From Monarcha castaneiventris obscurior (lineage: Eukaryota > Chordata > Aves > Passeriformes > Monarchidae), in contig JAMPIT010000484.1 in the NCBI GenBank assembly GCA_026261815.1, positions 12,746,501 through 12,810,500 of the forward strand: a DNA stretch of 64,000 nucleotides. The letters are read 5' to 3'. This document shows positions 12,441-23,500 of the stretch, one piece after another; positions within the stretch are counted from its first letter, which is position 1, and each line of letters starts with the position of its first letter. The translations under genes and the position numbers were made by a program. The notes below the pieces were generated by a model. It worked only from the letters and a program-made list of their open reading frames with translations. It was not told the DNA's origin and made no database searches.

Positions 12441-15400
12441 GATTTTTATTTGGTTTGGTTGGTTGTGCAAGAAGGCTACAAGAAGATTTCAGTGGTGCAT
12501 GCAGTGAGGCTTTAACGTAAGTGACCACAGCTTGTATTTTGTTTCTCATAAAGTGGTACATACTTGGATCTAATTTGCGAAATGCACAGTAGTAACAGAA
12601 AAAAGTCACTGCACTCAGTTCACCACATTCCCCAAAGTTTTGTATGACATAATTAATTTAGGAAGTAGGTGGAACAAAAAATTTAACATCTTGTCATCAG
12701 TTTCTCCCTCGTGATTCCTTGTGGGTCACAATTGAGATGATTAATTTTGGGGTATGCAGAAGCCACCAATCAGCCAGGAAATCTCAGAAGATTAATTTAC
12801 ATTTGTTTACTATAATTTAGCCACCCACTTACTGTTCAACATTCTGGAGTGCAAGTGTTTTGGTTGTGCTTTGTAGTCGACATGCGCTTAGCTACTGATT
12901 GATCTAATAAATCCTAATGATGTTGGGTTTTTCTCTTCAAATCATCCTAAGAATTAAGCTCTCCAGTTTAAGAATACGGATACCATACTGGATTTGGTAA
13001 GCTTGTTTTAGTTCTAGCATTTTTAAAATGCCACTGCTTTTGAAAGGATGACTTTTGATTGTGGCAGGAGGGTGCTGGTGGTGGAGGGGTGGGATGGGCT
13101 TGCACAATAAAATGTACCAAAAAGGATGGGTAAAATGTAAAATTATGCGTGTGAAGTAAAGAGGAAGAGTAATATACATAAATAAGTTCAAGTGATTGCC
13201 ACAGTCAGTAATCCTGGTGTCCAGAGGGGAGTCTGAGATGTTGCAGCAATGAAGAGGCAAGAGGCAGTGAAAAGCCTGAGGTGCTTCCAGGATGACCACT
13301 GAGGAGATGGCAAAATGAGGAGAGGGATGCAGACACTCATCTGAATCGGAGGTATGAGCACTCTGGGAGAAGGGGGTGTGATGAGGTGTCCTGCTCTCAA
13401 GAGTAGGAGATCTGAGGTGGCAGATCCATCCCTTTGTGGCAAATCTTAGCAACCTGTTTGCTCTTCTGCTCCTGATGGGGAGTCAGTGTAGCTGTAGCTA
13501 ATGGAAGACCTGATGGACCAGAAGCAATATGGGTAAAAGCAGAGATTGTCTTGACTGAGAAAGAAGGGTGAGCAAAGAGAATGGCCTTGGGACTCTGAAC
13601 TGTGGGGTTCTCTGAGACTACAACACAAAATTGAGCTGTCTGTGATCTTTGTTTCCCTAGATTTGCTCTGCAGCACTGAAAAGAACAAAGCCAGGATGGC
13701 GATTGGGAACAGAAGGTCTGTAAGGAGACACCAGGAACAGTAAGTGTGAGATCTGTGAAGCTCAGTACCAAGAATCAGTAGCCAGAATCTGGGTAAGGAT
13801 AGGGCCAAAATTGCAGGGGAGAAAAAGTAATTCTCCTATTTAGCATGACCCACCTGAGGGCAGGGCTTCTGCCTTAGGAATTCTTCTGTGATATGGGAAC
13901 CAGGTTGCTTGGAGTTTCACAGGATTTCTAGAATTTGAAAGCTATATCAGAATTTTCAGATAGCAGTTAATGGATTGCACTTTTTGATAAAAATGTTGTT
14001 TAATGGTGCTTGGCACTTAACAGACAAATCCCCAGGATCTAATAGAGTCTGAAACCAACTTCCACATATATGGAAGAAGATTTGTTCCCTTTTAGAAGGG
14101 GGTTTCAGATGCAGAATTGGCAGCTCTTCCATATTTCATGTTTATTCATGAATACTGACTTTAAAATACTGTGATGTGTTCTACAGGTTGGTGCTGCCAT
14201 CTCTTGGAAATAATGGTGTAGTTTCACAGCTGATTTGATTACATTGAATTTTAAATATTTTTAAGATATTAAATGTATTAATTATAAAATGAAAATGTAT
14301 TAAAAATACAAGTAGATGTTTTTCAATCTTTTACTTGAGGATCGCATATTTGTTAGGGAAAAAAAATAGTACTAGGTGAATTTCTGCTACTAATTCCTGG
14401 TTTTACAGAGCCAGGTCAAGACTACTGCCCCATTTTGTCTCACCTTTTAGTATCGTAGGCATATTTTCTCCATGGCTGGTAAATGATACTAAAACTCTTT
14501 CCAAGTGTGAAAATTTAGGTTTTGTTTATGAGTTTTCCAAAGGTTCTTCTCTTTGTATGGTCTAGGAAGAAAGATCAATGACACAGTTCTTGTATCTCCT
14601 GGCACCTGAAATTTTAGTCAGCACAAAATTGGCTCTTAAACTTTTGAAGAATTAGATATTTTTTGCATCATTAGAGTAATAATGGAAAGTAAAATAGTAA
14701 TTTATGGTTATTTAAATTAAATTGTAACAACATACTCCTATTGCTTAATTTCAAATTTCTAATTTAATTTTCAAATTTCTAAATTTGTTTTCATAAAAGA
14801 TTAGTGAAGTAATGTCTGGAGGAAGCACCCAAGTTTGCTCCTTGAGCATACAACCCTCCCTTGTGTCTTATTTTGTGGCTCTTAATCTGATCTAAATCTG
14901 TATTTAAAATCATCTGATTTCAGAATGAAAGGGATCTGCAGCTGCTTTGTACTGGGGTGGGAAACCACTTAGTGCAAGCCTGGGAGTCATGGTCAAATGC
15001 TTGGCAAGTACCAAAAACCACAGAAACCGGAGAGAGAATAAGGTGACAGATGTTATAACCTATTTTTACTTCAGAGTATTCAAGTAATCTCTTCCTATGG
15101 TGGTTTTTCGCTGAACCTCTGTTTTGTGAACTGGGATTCTTGGTACCTGTTTGATATCTGTTGGGATTTGAGATGCACAGTGTGGTGCAGTGATCTGGAA
15201 TTGCTGGAGTATTTCTCAATTAGTACCTAGTAATTTTTGTGATGATCTCTCCCAAACTTAGGTTAATTAATACATAAAAATAATCCTGTACAACTGCAAA
15301 TATGTATCTTGTTAAAGCAAGTGATAAAGGAAACTTCTTGTGTTGTTTGGTAAATAAGCAGGACTTCAGACTTCGTTTTGTCCTAGCACCAATCGACTGA

Positions 15401-16600
15401 ACTTGTTGTGTACTGAAGACATCCACAGCCTGAAATCATCCACAGCTGATATTAACAGCTCTGCAAATTCAAAATTGATAAAGCAGTTTGACATGTTTGG
15501 AGATGTATAATGGATCAGCACAGCCTTAAGTAGGACCAGACTGGTAGCTCCATTTTTTTCTTGTATATGGAAATTCTATTTAAACAAGGCAAAGCACAAC
15601 AAAAGTATTTCAATAATATATCAACACATCTGTAATACTCTCTTTACCAGCACTGAATCCTCACTAATGGCAGGACATCAAATTCTCAGGAGGTAGTGTT
15701 AATTTATCCATAGGATGAACACTTCATTTCTGGGGCTTATTACCTCTAGATAATGGAACACCATGTTTCTGCAGTTAGATAAATATTGGCTGTTATGTTT
15801 CTGTAATTTATGTAAATTATAGTTACAGATACTAATTACCCTGTTTAAACTTGCTGGGTCCCCAAACACTTCTAAGAACTAGTAATAATTATTAGCTTAT
15901 CTTCTTTTAACACCCTGGAGACTACCACTAGCACCAGGCCATTTGTGGGGTGATAGGTTATTTATATATTCTGATTTACAGCTAATCTAAAAAGAGATTA
16001 ATAAAATAAAAGGGCCAGACTAAAATATCTGTTCCTTGCACACTGTGCAAGCAAGAAAACTTCCTATTTTTAAGGTCAGTGGCTGCTTTCGAGGTGACAT
16101 TCAATAGCTACAGTTATGGGGATTAAAGGTAATTGGTGTAAGTAGCTAATGAATATATGCATTTGTTCAACAACTACAGCACTAGTATACTTAGCAAATG
16201 ATGGGCTTTTAATGTTTTGCTAGTTACTTGTAAAACTAAAATCTGGTATTTGCATTTCCTAGGCACTGCAAGAATGGTTGTTTTCAGCAGGCACTGTTCA
16301 CTCTGGTGCATTCCTGGGAGCTGCCAACGACAGGTCTTTGCTTTGGCTTTCGCATTTTCACATCCCTCTTGCACCAGAAGTTGTGAGCCTTACAGGGACT
16401 GTAAATGTTAACCTTCTGGCCTCCAATATAGGTTATTTAGTGATGTTCTAAATCATTATGACACTATGAAAGAATCCTGCTGAAGTAAATGTAGGATTGG
16501 TGGTTTTTTGTGTGGTTTTTTTTGCCTGCCATTCATAACCATGATAATGTATTTTTATTCTTCAAAGGTGAAATGTTGTCATTTTGTCCAAAGTTTTAGA
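12441..16600. other. Intergenic region between ARHGEF3 and TASOR
   Basis: I found no conserved exon, RNA gene or clear mobile element. The part at 13050-13800 is purine-rich on the + strand. This removes stops from the - strand and leaves overlapping - open frames (12937-13452, 13397-13771, 13446-13808) in different frames with no recognisable domain. The rest is AT-rich. No SPATA12-like gene, which lies near ARHGEF3 in primates, could be recognised. Confidence 0.6.
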
Positions 16601-16968
16601 AAAAAACCTTGAATCGGAGAGTAAGAAGTACGCGCTGGCACTCAGTGCAGTGAACTTGCGTTGGGAGTTGGCGCAGACGGCTGTGCCAGCCCTGGAGCCG
16701 GAGCGTTCCTGGGCCCGAAATGCCCGGGCAGGTTCCTGCCCAAGGGAGGGTTCGCTGCGGGGGGAGCCCATTCCCATTCCCACTCCCGTTCCCGTTGTGC
16801 CCGAGCTGCGGGGCAGGAGCCTTGTGCCAGCTGCGGCCTTCCCGGGAGCGCAGCGTCCCCTCAGGCCAGCGCTCCCGCCCCGGAGGAGGCGCCGCCGCTT
16901 GGCGGGAGGGCGGCGGCTCCCGAGCGGTGCCGGTTGGTGGCAGCGGCACGTTGCGAGCGGGTGCCGAG

Positions 16969-17244
16969 CGGTGCCCGTGGGCGGGAGCAGCGGGTCCCGA
17001 GCAGTGCCCGTGGGCCGGGAGCAGGGCGTCCCGAGCGGTGCCCATGGGCCGGGAACAGAGCGTCCCGAGCGGTGCCCGTGGGCTGGGAGTAGGGCGTCCC
17101 GAGCCGGTCCCGTGGGCAGCGGCAGCAGGTCCCGAGCAGCGCCCGTGGGCCGGGGGCAGAGGGTCCCGAGCGGTGCCCGTGGGCCGGGAGCAGGGCGTCC
17201 CGAGCGGTGCCCGAGCGGTGCCCGAGCTGTGCCCGTGGGCAGGG
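16969..17244. repeat. GC-rich 34-bp minisatellite, about 8 units
   Basis: Tandem units of about 34 bp contain GTGCCCGTGGGCCGGGAGCA followed by a TCCCGAGC block. The TCCCGAGC core recurs about seven times. Units differ by a few substitutions, and the last units are truncated (two GTGCCCGAGC half units near 17200-17225). Degenerate copies begin at about 16920. Because 34 is not a multiple of 3 and stops are rare, the array creates long open frames on both strands that should not be read as genes. Confidence 0.85.
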
Positions 17245-17337
17245 GCAGCGGACACGCAGCCGACCCGCCCCGCCCCTTCGCGTGGGCACTGCCCGCGCCG
17301 CGGCCGCGCCCCTCGCTGTAACGTGTTCCGCGAGCGG

Positions 17338-17342
17338 ATTGG
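17338..17342 (-). promoter_or_regulatory. TASOR: Inverted CCAAT box (NF-Y type) upstream of TASOR
   Basis: ATTGG on the + strand is CCAAT on the - strand. It lies 38 bases upstream of the YY1-like site and 196 bases upstream of the start codon, a normal distance for NF-Y elements in CpG-island promoters. It is a motif match only. Confidence 0.45.
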
Positions 17343-17379
17343 GTGGGCCGCGCTGGCCGCAGCCCCGCCCCCCGTGCCG

Positions 17380-17389
17380 CCGCCATGTT
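17380..17389. promoter_or_regulatory. TASOR: YY1-like site CCGCCATGTT near the TASOR transcription start
   Basis: CCGCCATGTT fits the known YY1 consensus CCGCCATNTT exactly. YY1 sites in vertebrate CpG promoters commonly sit just downstream of the transcription start. Two further ATGGCGG cores follow, at the start codon (17536-17544) and inside exon 1 (AAAATGGCGG, 17665-17674), so the site may be one of a small cluster. Binding is inferred. Confidence 0.5.
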
Positions 17390-17426
17390 GTGTGGCGGGG
17401 CGGGGGCGGCCCGGGGGCTGCCGTGA
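17385..17426 (+). other. Upstream ORF (13 codons) in the TASOR leader
   Basis: An ATG embedded in the YY1-like site opens a 13-codon frame starting MLCGGAG and ending at TGA 17424-17426. It is in the same frame as the TASOR ATG at 17538, so its stop also closes the TASOR frame upstream and supports 17538 as the main start. No other ATG lies between the two. It matters only if transcription begins upstream of 17385, which is not known. Confidence 0.4.
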
Positions 17427-17537
17427 GGAGGGCGGAGGGGGAGCAGGGGCGGCGCGGGCGCTGCGGGCGCTGGGCAGGGGCGCTGTGCTGGGGAGAAGAG
17501 AAGGCGCGGGCTGCCGGGCTCGCTTCTCCGGAGGGGA

Positions 17538-20500
17538 ATGGCGGATGCCGCGATCCGCAGTGACGGCGAGATGGAGCCGGAGCAGCATCAGCGGACGAAG
17601 AAGACCAGCGCGGGCGTCCTCGGAGTGGAGAGTAACAGAGCAGGAGCCGCTGAGGACACCACACAAAATGGCGGACGCTCTGAGAGCGGTAGCGCTGGGG
17701 AGGCGCTGCTGGTGGCTGCTGCTGCTGCAGAGGACAAGGTCCCCACAAACCTCAGCATCAGCAGCAGCCAGCGCAGGAGCAGCATCTCGACGGCAAATGA
17801 ACAGCAGCAGCCGCCCAGCGGTGTGCTCGGGGGGCCGCCCCCTCTGCATAAGCCCCCAGAAGACCAGCAGCCTGTTAGGAGGAACTTTCAGATCCCCAGG
17901 AAGAGCAGAGAAAAGAAAGGTTGTTCCTTCCCTTCCCCTCCCTTTTCTCCCTCGCTCCCCTCTCCATCCGATTCATCAGGCAGCTCTCAGACACCTCACA
18001 CGGCTGCATGCAAACCCTGCGGTGTGGAGGAGGCTCTGCTGGCTCGCACTGGCGAGGCTGCTGGGGAGCCGATTTTAGTGTCAGGCTTTTACATTCTTTT
18101 CCTACCCCTCCTCTTTTCTTTCTCACTTTTATTTTGTCACAAGGATGAAAAAAAACAAAGCAAAAACTCGGCTTGAATTTCAGACCTTTGCTTTAAAAGG
18201 AGGAGAAGCTGGATGCGATCAGGGTGGGCTTGAGTTGATCTCGGCTCTGCTTCTGGAGGCGCATTCGCATGCTGAGAAGATGGTTCTTTGGGACACCGAC
18301 ATCAGAGAAGATTGTTCGCTTTTCTCTTCGCCCTGACCTCCCTGCAGGAGAGGGGTGTAATCCTGGTTAGGATGGACAAAACAAACATTGAGCAGAGTTG
18401 TCCTTCATTGATGATTCGCAGAAGACCGTTCTTATCTGGTGAAAGTTCTTTGCAGGGAGGAAGGGAGCATCCCACGTTTTTGTGCCTCGTCTTGGAAGCG
18501 TTCTGCTTCCAAGTGTCCAGGGTTTGGGGTTTTTTTGTTTCTGAGTAACTCTTCTTCTAAAAGCCTGTGGTATTTCTTGCTTTTCACAAGACTTCACTGA
18601 TTTCTGCTTAACTTTATTTTTGTTAAGTGGAGTTGAAGACATGTCTGATTTCCTCTCTGAAACTTATCTCAGTTCTTGCCCTTTTGCAATATGGAGTCAG
18701 TAATAGTCCGTATCATAAAAATACTTGATTGAATAGGCTTCTTGTTCTTCAGAGAAGAGTGTATAACACATTAACTTCTTGAAATACTTTCTTCTGTAAG
18801 GAGGAGATGAAGGTAGGTTTATTTCATTATCCAGTCTTTTGTCTCCAGTAATGGATTAACTCCTTTTGGCAGTAATGACTCCTTTTTCTTTCCGTTCTTT
18901 CCCATTGCTACCCCGGCGTGGGGTGATACAAGTCTGGCAGAGATTCATTGTGAAAACAACTGTTGGAGAAAAAAAGCCTTTTATAGTGCATCTGACAGAA
19001 AAATACCTGGATATAACATGGTGCCTCACGAACAGCTGAAGTGTCTTGTGTGTCACACCCAAGTGTGCTAACGTGTGAATACCTTTAAATGTATTTCAGA
19101 AATGTTTAGTACTTAATCAACGATATTTGAAGTTCGTCTTTAGCATTTGGTTCCAATGTGAATGAAAACCTGCAGAATACCTTTTCAGGTCATCTGATTC
19201 ATCATTTGCCTATGCAGCGCCATCTGCAGTGTGCAAAAGTTTTAGGTTGTGTGGTTCACACCTCAGGCTTCTGTGGCCTCGAGGGTAGAAGAGGAAGCCA
19301 TTCTTACCGAACTTCAAAAACTGACTTGCTAATATCAAGGTCGTTTGACCCATTCTCACCTTTTTTCCCCTCAGCCTGCAGAAAGGTTCTCAGGCATTTT
19401 AATCATTCTGATAATTTAGAGCTTCCGAAGCTCTCAAAGCAGACCCTGCTCCGTTCAGCCCATGGTGCTTGCGGGCTTACAGGTGCTGAGCAGTGGTCTC
19501 ACACCATGGGCTGCCAAACGTGCAGTTCGAGGACAACCAAATTGCTATTGGGATTTGTATTGTCGTTTGAAAAATGATGCAATTGAGTCAGTTCTGGAAC
19601 TGAACTGGAAGATCAGCACTGTATGGATCATGTGATGCTGTAGTGGTACATGCTTACAGCATCCTTATTGCCCGTGCTTAAGTACATCTTAAATTGCAAA
19701 ATATGAATGTCACCAGTCCCTCTCAAAAGAGCTCTCTTGGCTTGATTCTAAAGCCCAGCACGAAGCAATACACATGGAAGCTTCCTTTATCATATCTTGC
19801 CTTGGAATTGTCCTTGTTTTGCTTTTTTAACCACCATTTCGTTCCTGGACATACCATCCTGAGAGATACCTGCTGCCTTGATTGTGAAGGCTTAGCTGCT
19901 ATGTACAAAGTATGTACAGGATTTCTCAGAAGTGTTTGGGTCTGTTTGGAGGGTTTTTTTTGGTGTGTTTTTGGTTTTTTAAACACCAAAATGTGTTTCA
20001 GGAACAATTTTTGGTAGTGAAGCGATTAAAAATTGAATCTGGAAAGCAAAAGTGTAAGAGAAAATTTAGGCTTTAGCTGCTTATTTATCTTCTTTGGAAT
20101 TTATCTGCCCTCCTGGAGACTTAAGTAGGGACTAAAAGTCAAGAGAAATCCTTGTTAATCTGGAGAAATGCATCCAGAGGAACGATACCTCTTAAAGACA
20201 GCTGTGATCATTTGGCACAGAGAATACTTCTGATTTCCTCATTCTTTTTCCTAGCATAGGAATTCAGGAAGCAAGTGAAGAAAGGTTGGCTGCAACATTA
20301 TTTTTTTAAGGTGTGCCTGCGTTTGTCTTTCTCCTTAGAAGTCTTGGGAAGGTTTGTTTTCTTGGTACATAGAGTTTAGCAACGGTGTTACACTCCCTTG
20401 AGCAGCTTATCTATCATTTGTCTTCAGGCGTGTCCTGGCCTCTTCTAATTCAGGTGTCAGATCTTCAAGGGTTTCCAAGTTTGCTTGAAACTTGAGAGAT

Positions 20501-23500
20501 CCTTGATAGGATTAGAAAAGGAAATTTTAAGGCTAAAGCACTGTAAGAGCACTTTTAACTTGCTGAGCTATATGAGTGATCCCCTTACCAAAAGATAATT
20601 CCACAAATGATGCTGACATCGCACTCAGTGTCTTTAAGGGGTTGCTTGTTGATTAAAGCTGGATGTTTATTTCTGGAGTCTATCAAAGTAGCAAATGACT
20701 GCTGTTTCTCAAGCTGAGTGAGGGAAAAAGGTCTTGCTTTTACCCATGAAACTCTGAGCAATATGTGCATGAAGGTCTGGGTTGTCCCTTTTCTGCTTCA
20801 TCTTTTTGCCTTGTCTTTTAAAAATCTTCTGATTTTCCTTTTCTTTGGTAGAGGTGTGCATCTTCTATTTGCTACACGATATTTCTAGGTGGGGAACTCT
20901 GTCAGTCCTTGAACTTGGTAACTGTTTAGACCTTTTGAGAGCAAAAGACATTTGGGCTGAAAAAGTCATAAAGGTAAAAATGTTACAGTTCATTAATACT
21001 GCAGACTTTTGGTCTTAGTCTTAAAAAAGTGAAGACAAAAAATGAAGACTTAAAAGGGTGCTTCTCAATGGAGCTTTTGTAGCAGGAGCACTTCTGTGTG
21101 AAGAGTGCTAGCATTCTGCCAAGTTAGCTGATAAGAAAATCAGTTCTGTCCTTATCTTCACTTAAGAGTTTGTTCAGAATTTCTCAAGGAGGGTGGCTCT
21201 GTCTTAAAGCATTCTGACTTAAAGCAACCAAACCCACTAACTCCAATCTCACGTTTCTGAAGTTGAAACATCAGACAGCTGTGAAAGAAAAGTAGAGCCT
21301 CTCAGGCATGACATACATCCAAATATCCAGTCCCTGTCCCTTGAGTAGTACTTATTAGCTGAATTCGATTTCCACCTAAAAATAATTGCGTATGTTCCAA
21401 TGCCCTGGGTAGAAGCTGGACAAACTCAGTATTTATTTACTTATTTTTACCTATGCAGAACAAGCTAGCAAACCTTACAACAATTGATTTATATTACAAG
21501 GATGCTGCAGGCTAGTCTTTACTTTAATTACTGCTTAATTAAAACAGGTCAGTAAAGGTGCAGCATATCCCCATCAGCTTTGTACAGCAAGCCTGGAAGA
21601 TATGAATGTGCACACTACTGGTCTTTGAAGTGATGTAGGGCTGGAGATGAGCTCAGTAATTTCGTGGTTTGCCTGGGAGCACACTTTGGTGACTGCTGTG
21701 CAAGGTCTAGTTTAGTACTCCTCGGTTTTATTTTAGTTTCTGATCTCCTTCCTTGAAGTGGGGTACAGGCCCTGCTGTTGTGACATGAACGTTTTAGACC
21801 ATTGTTGTCCTTGAACACCACAGCTGAAGTAACAAACTGAAAAGTATTGCCTGGCTACTCACCTCGCTGGGGTAGTGTTTCATGTTTTGATTTAGAATAT
21901 GGAAGTCTGCAGTGCCTCATGTTCTGGAAGAAAAAACTACAGCAACCTTAAAAAAATTTCTTACTTTCTGTATTCCATAATTAAAGGACTAGGTAGGACT
22001 TTTTCATAAATGTGTTGAAAATTAAGTTTATAGTAGTTTATGCAGGTTCTTCCTAGCAGGAGGATAAGGGGACTTGCTGGTTTTGGGCAAGTCTGTCTCA
22101 GCTCACTCCTCAGAGCTTTCCACAAAGCTGGAGATGTTTAAACACAAATAGGAACATGGATGGCAATATTTGCATATGTGACAGGATCTTAATTCGTGTA
22201 ATAATGTGCCTCTTCCTAGATCTGCATCTGGGGAAGTAGGTGAGACATGGTGTATAGTATGTGGTGGCTCTTTCTAGCTCACCCTGCAGGGCTTTCCACT
22301 TGTTTAGGCCCCAGGTGGAAGTGAGAGGCTGATTTTTACTGAGCACGTATCCTGGGGGAAGGAGGGAGAAGGGATAAGGTACAGTAAACACTGGTAAGAA
22401 AACAGGAAATTGGGTCAAGCAGCTGGCACAGATAACCCTCTGCCTTAACTGGTCCTTTTTGAGGCAGCATATGAACCCCAGATCTTTCTGACAGCAAGTT
22501 ATTAATCCTTGGTGTTGTAGTGCCCAAGAGGTGTTTGGTGCTGGGGTGGAACAGGGGGTGCTTTCCCAGGGCATGTCCCCCTGCAGCAGGCTTGTTTTCT
22601 GTCCTCCTAATAAGTGTTTCTCTCTTCAGTACAAGACCATTCAGTCCCAGTAATACTAAGTTGAGAATTCCATTCACTCTCAATTCTGTCTCCTCCCATG
22701 TTGCTGTCAGCTTTTCAAGAATGTAGGCGTAGTTACTAAAAAGGATGTTACTAAAAAGGATGTTACATACAAGTATGTTTTCTGAACCACTTTCATAACT
22801 TCCGCACTTAAAAAATCACTTGTTCGTTGTTGCTGGTGTTGGAATCATTGCTTGAGTTCAGTTTGCAGATGTGGTGTTGCATTCTAAAGTGTGCAGCTCT
22901 TACTAAATAACACAGAACAGTTCAGTTTTCATTAGGAACATTTGTTTTATATTGAAGCTTATGCAGTAAATCTTTTCTGCAAATGAGGGAAAGATTGCTG
23001 TCTAAGTCTACTGTCATATTATTTAATGAAATTGGAGAATATACTCTGAAGATGTAATTCATTTGTTGTTAGAGTAATGGTAGATGGGTTTTTTTTTTTG
23101 TGAGACTAGTGCTATTGTTGTTCTTCCTAACTGTTCTAACTACAGTAAAAATCCTGCACTTTTGGTTTGTGTTTTGGAAGTTATTCTGAGGAGAAAAACC
23201 ACTTTTTGTGTTGTGCTAGTTCAGTCCCCCCAGAGATGTTATTTTCCTAGCCACTGCTCTGAGAATCTGCACTGCCATTCTCTGCTGGCTCCCTCTGGGG
23301 TTGCTCCTCTGATCTGTTTGTCACCTTGGGGGACATGAATGCTTCCCTGTGGGAACTCAGACAAAAGTTTGCCATGGGGGGAATTTGTACAACAGCACGT
23401 GAAGGGCTTTCCTTTTAAAGCACTTATAGTAGGGGAAACATCATCAAGCATGAACAGAGGCAGTGGGGTTTTTTAGTAATAGGAGCCTGTTTGTCTTCTT

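Larger units (their letters stand above)
16640..17860 (+). promoter_or_regulatory. TASOR: CpG-rich promoter and first-exon region of TASOR
   Basis: GC content and CpG density rise sharply at about 16640 and fall again by about 17900. The region holds a 34-bp minisatellite, an inverted CCAAT box (ATTGG, 17338-17342), GC boxes of the GGGCGGGGGCGG type at about 17396-17410, and a YY1-like site at 17380-17389. There is no TATA box near the inferred start. This is the expected architecture of a housekeeping, dispersed-start promoter for TASOR. The transcription start is probably within about 150 bases upstream of the ATG at 17538, but it is not determined. Confidence 0.75.

Noticed and set aside
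12441..16600. Search for a SPATA12-like gene near ARHGEF3
   Set aside because: Nothing recognisable was found. That gene is described in primates and is not expected in a bird.
16562..18078. Several long open frames on both strands (up to about 450 codons) around the TASOR promoter
   Set aside because: They arise from stop-poor GC-rich sequence and the 34-bp repeat, overlap each other in several frames, and have no conserved domain. Only the 17538 frame continues into spliced TASOR.
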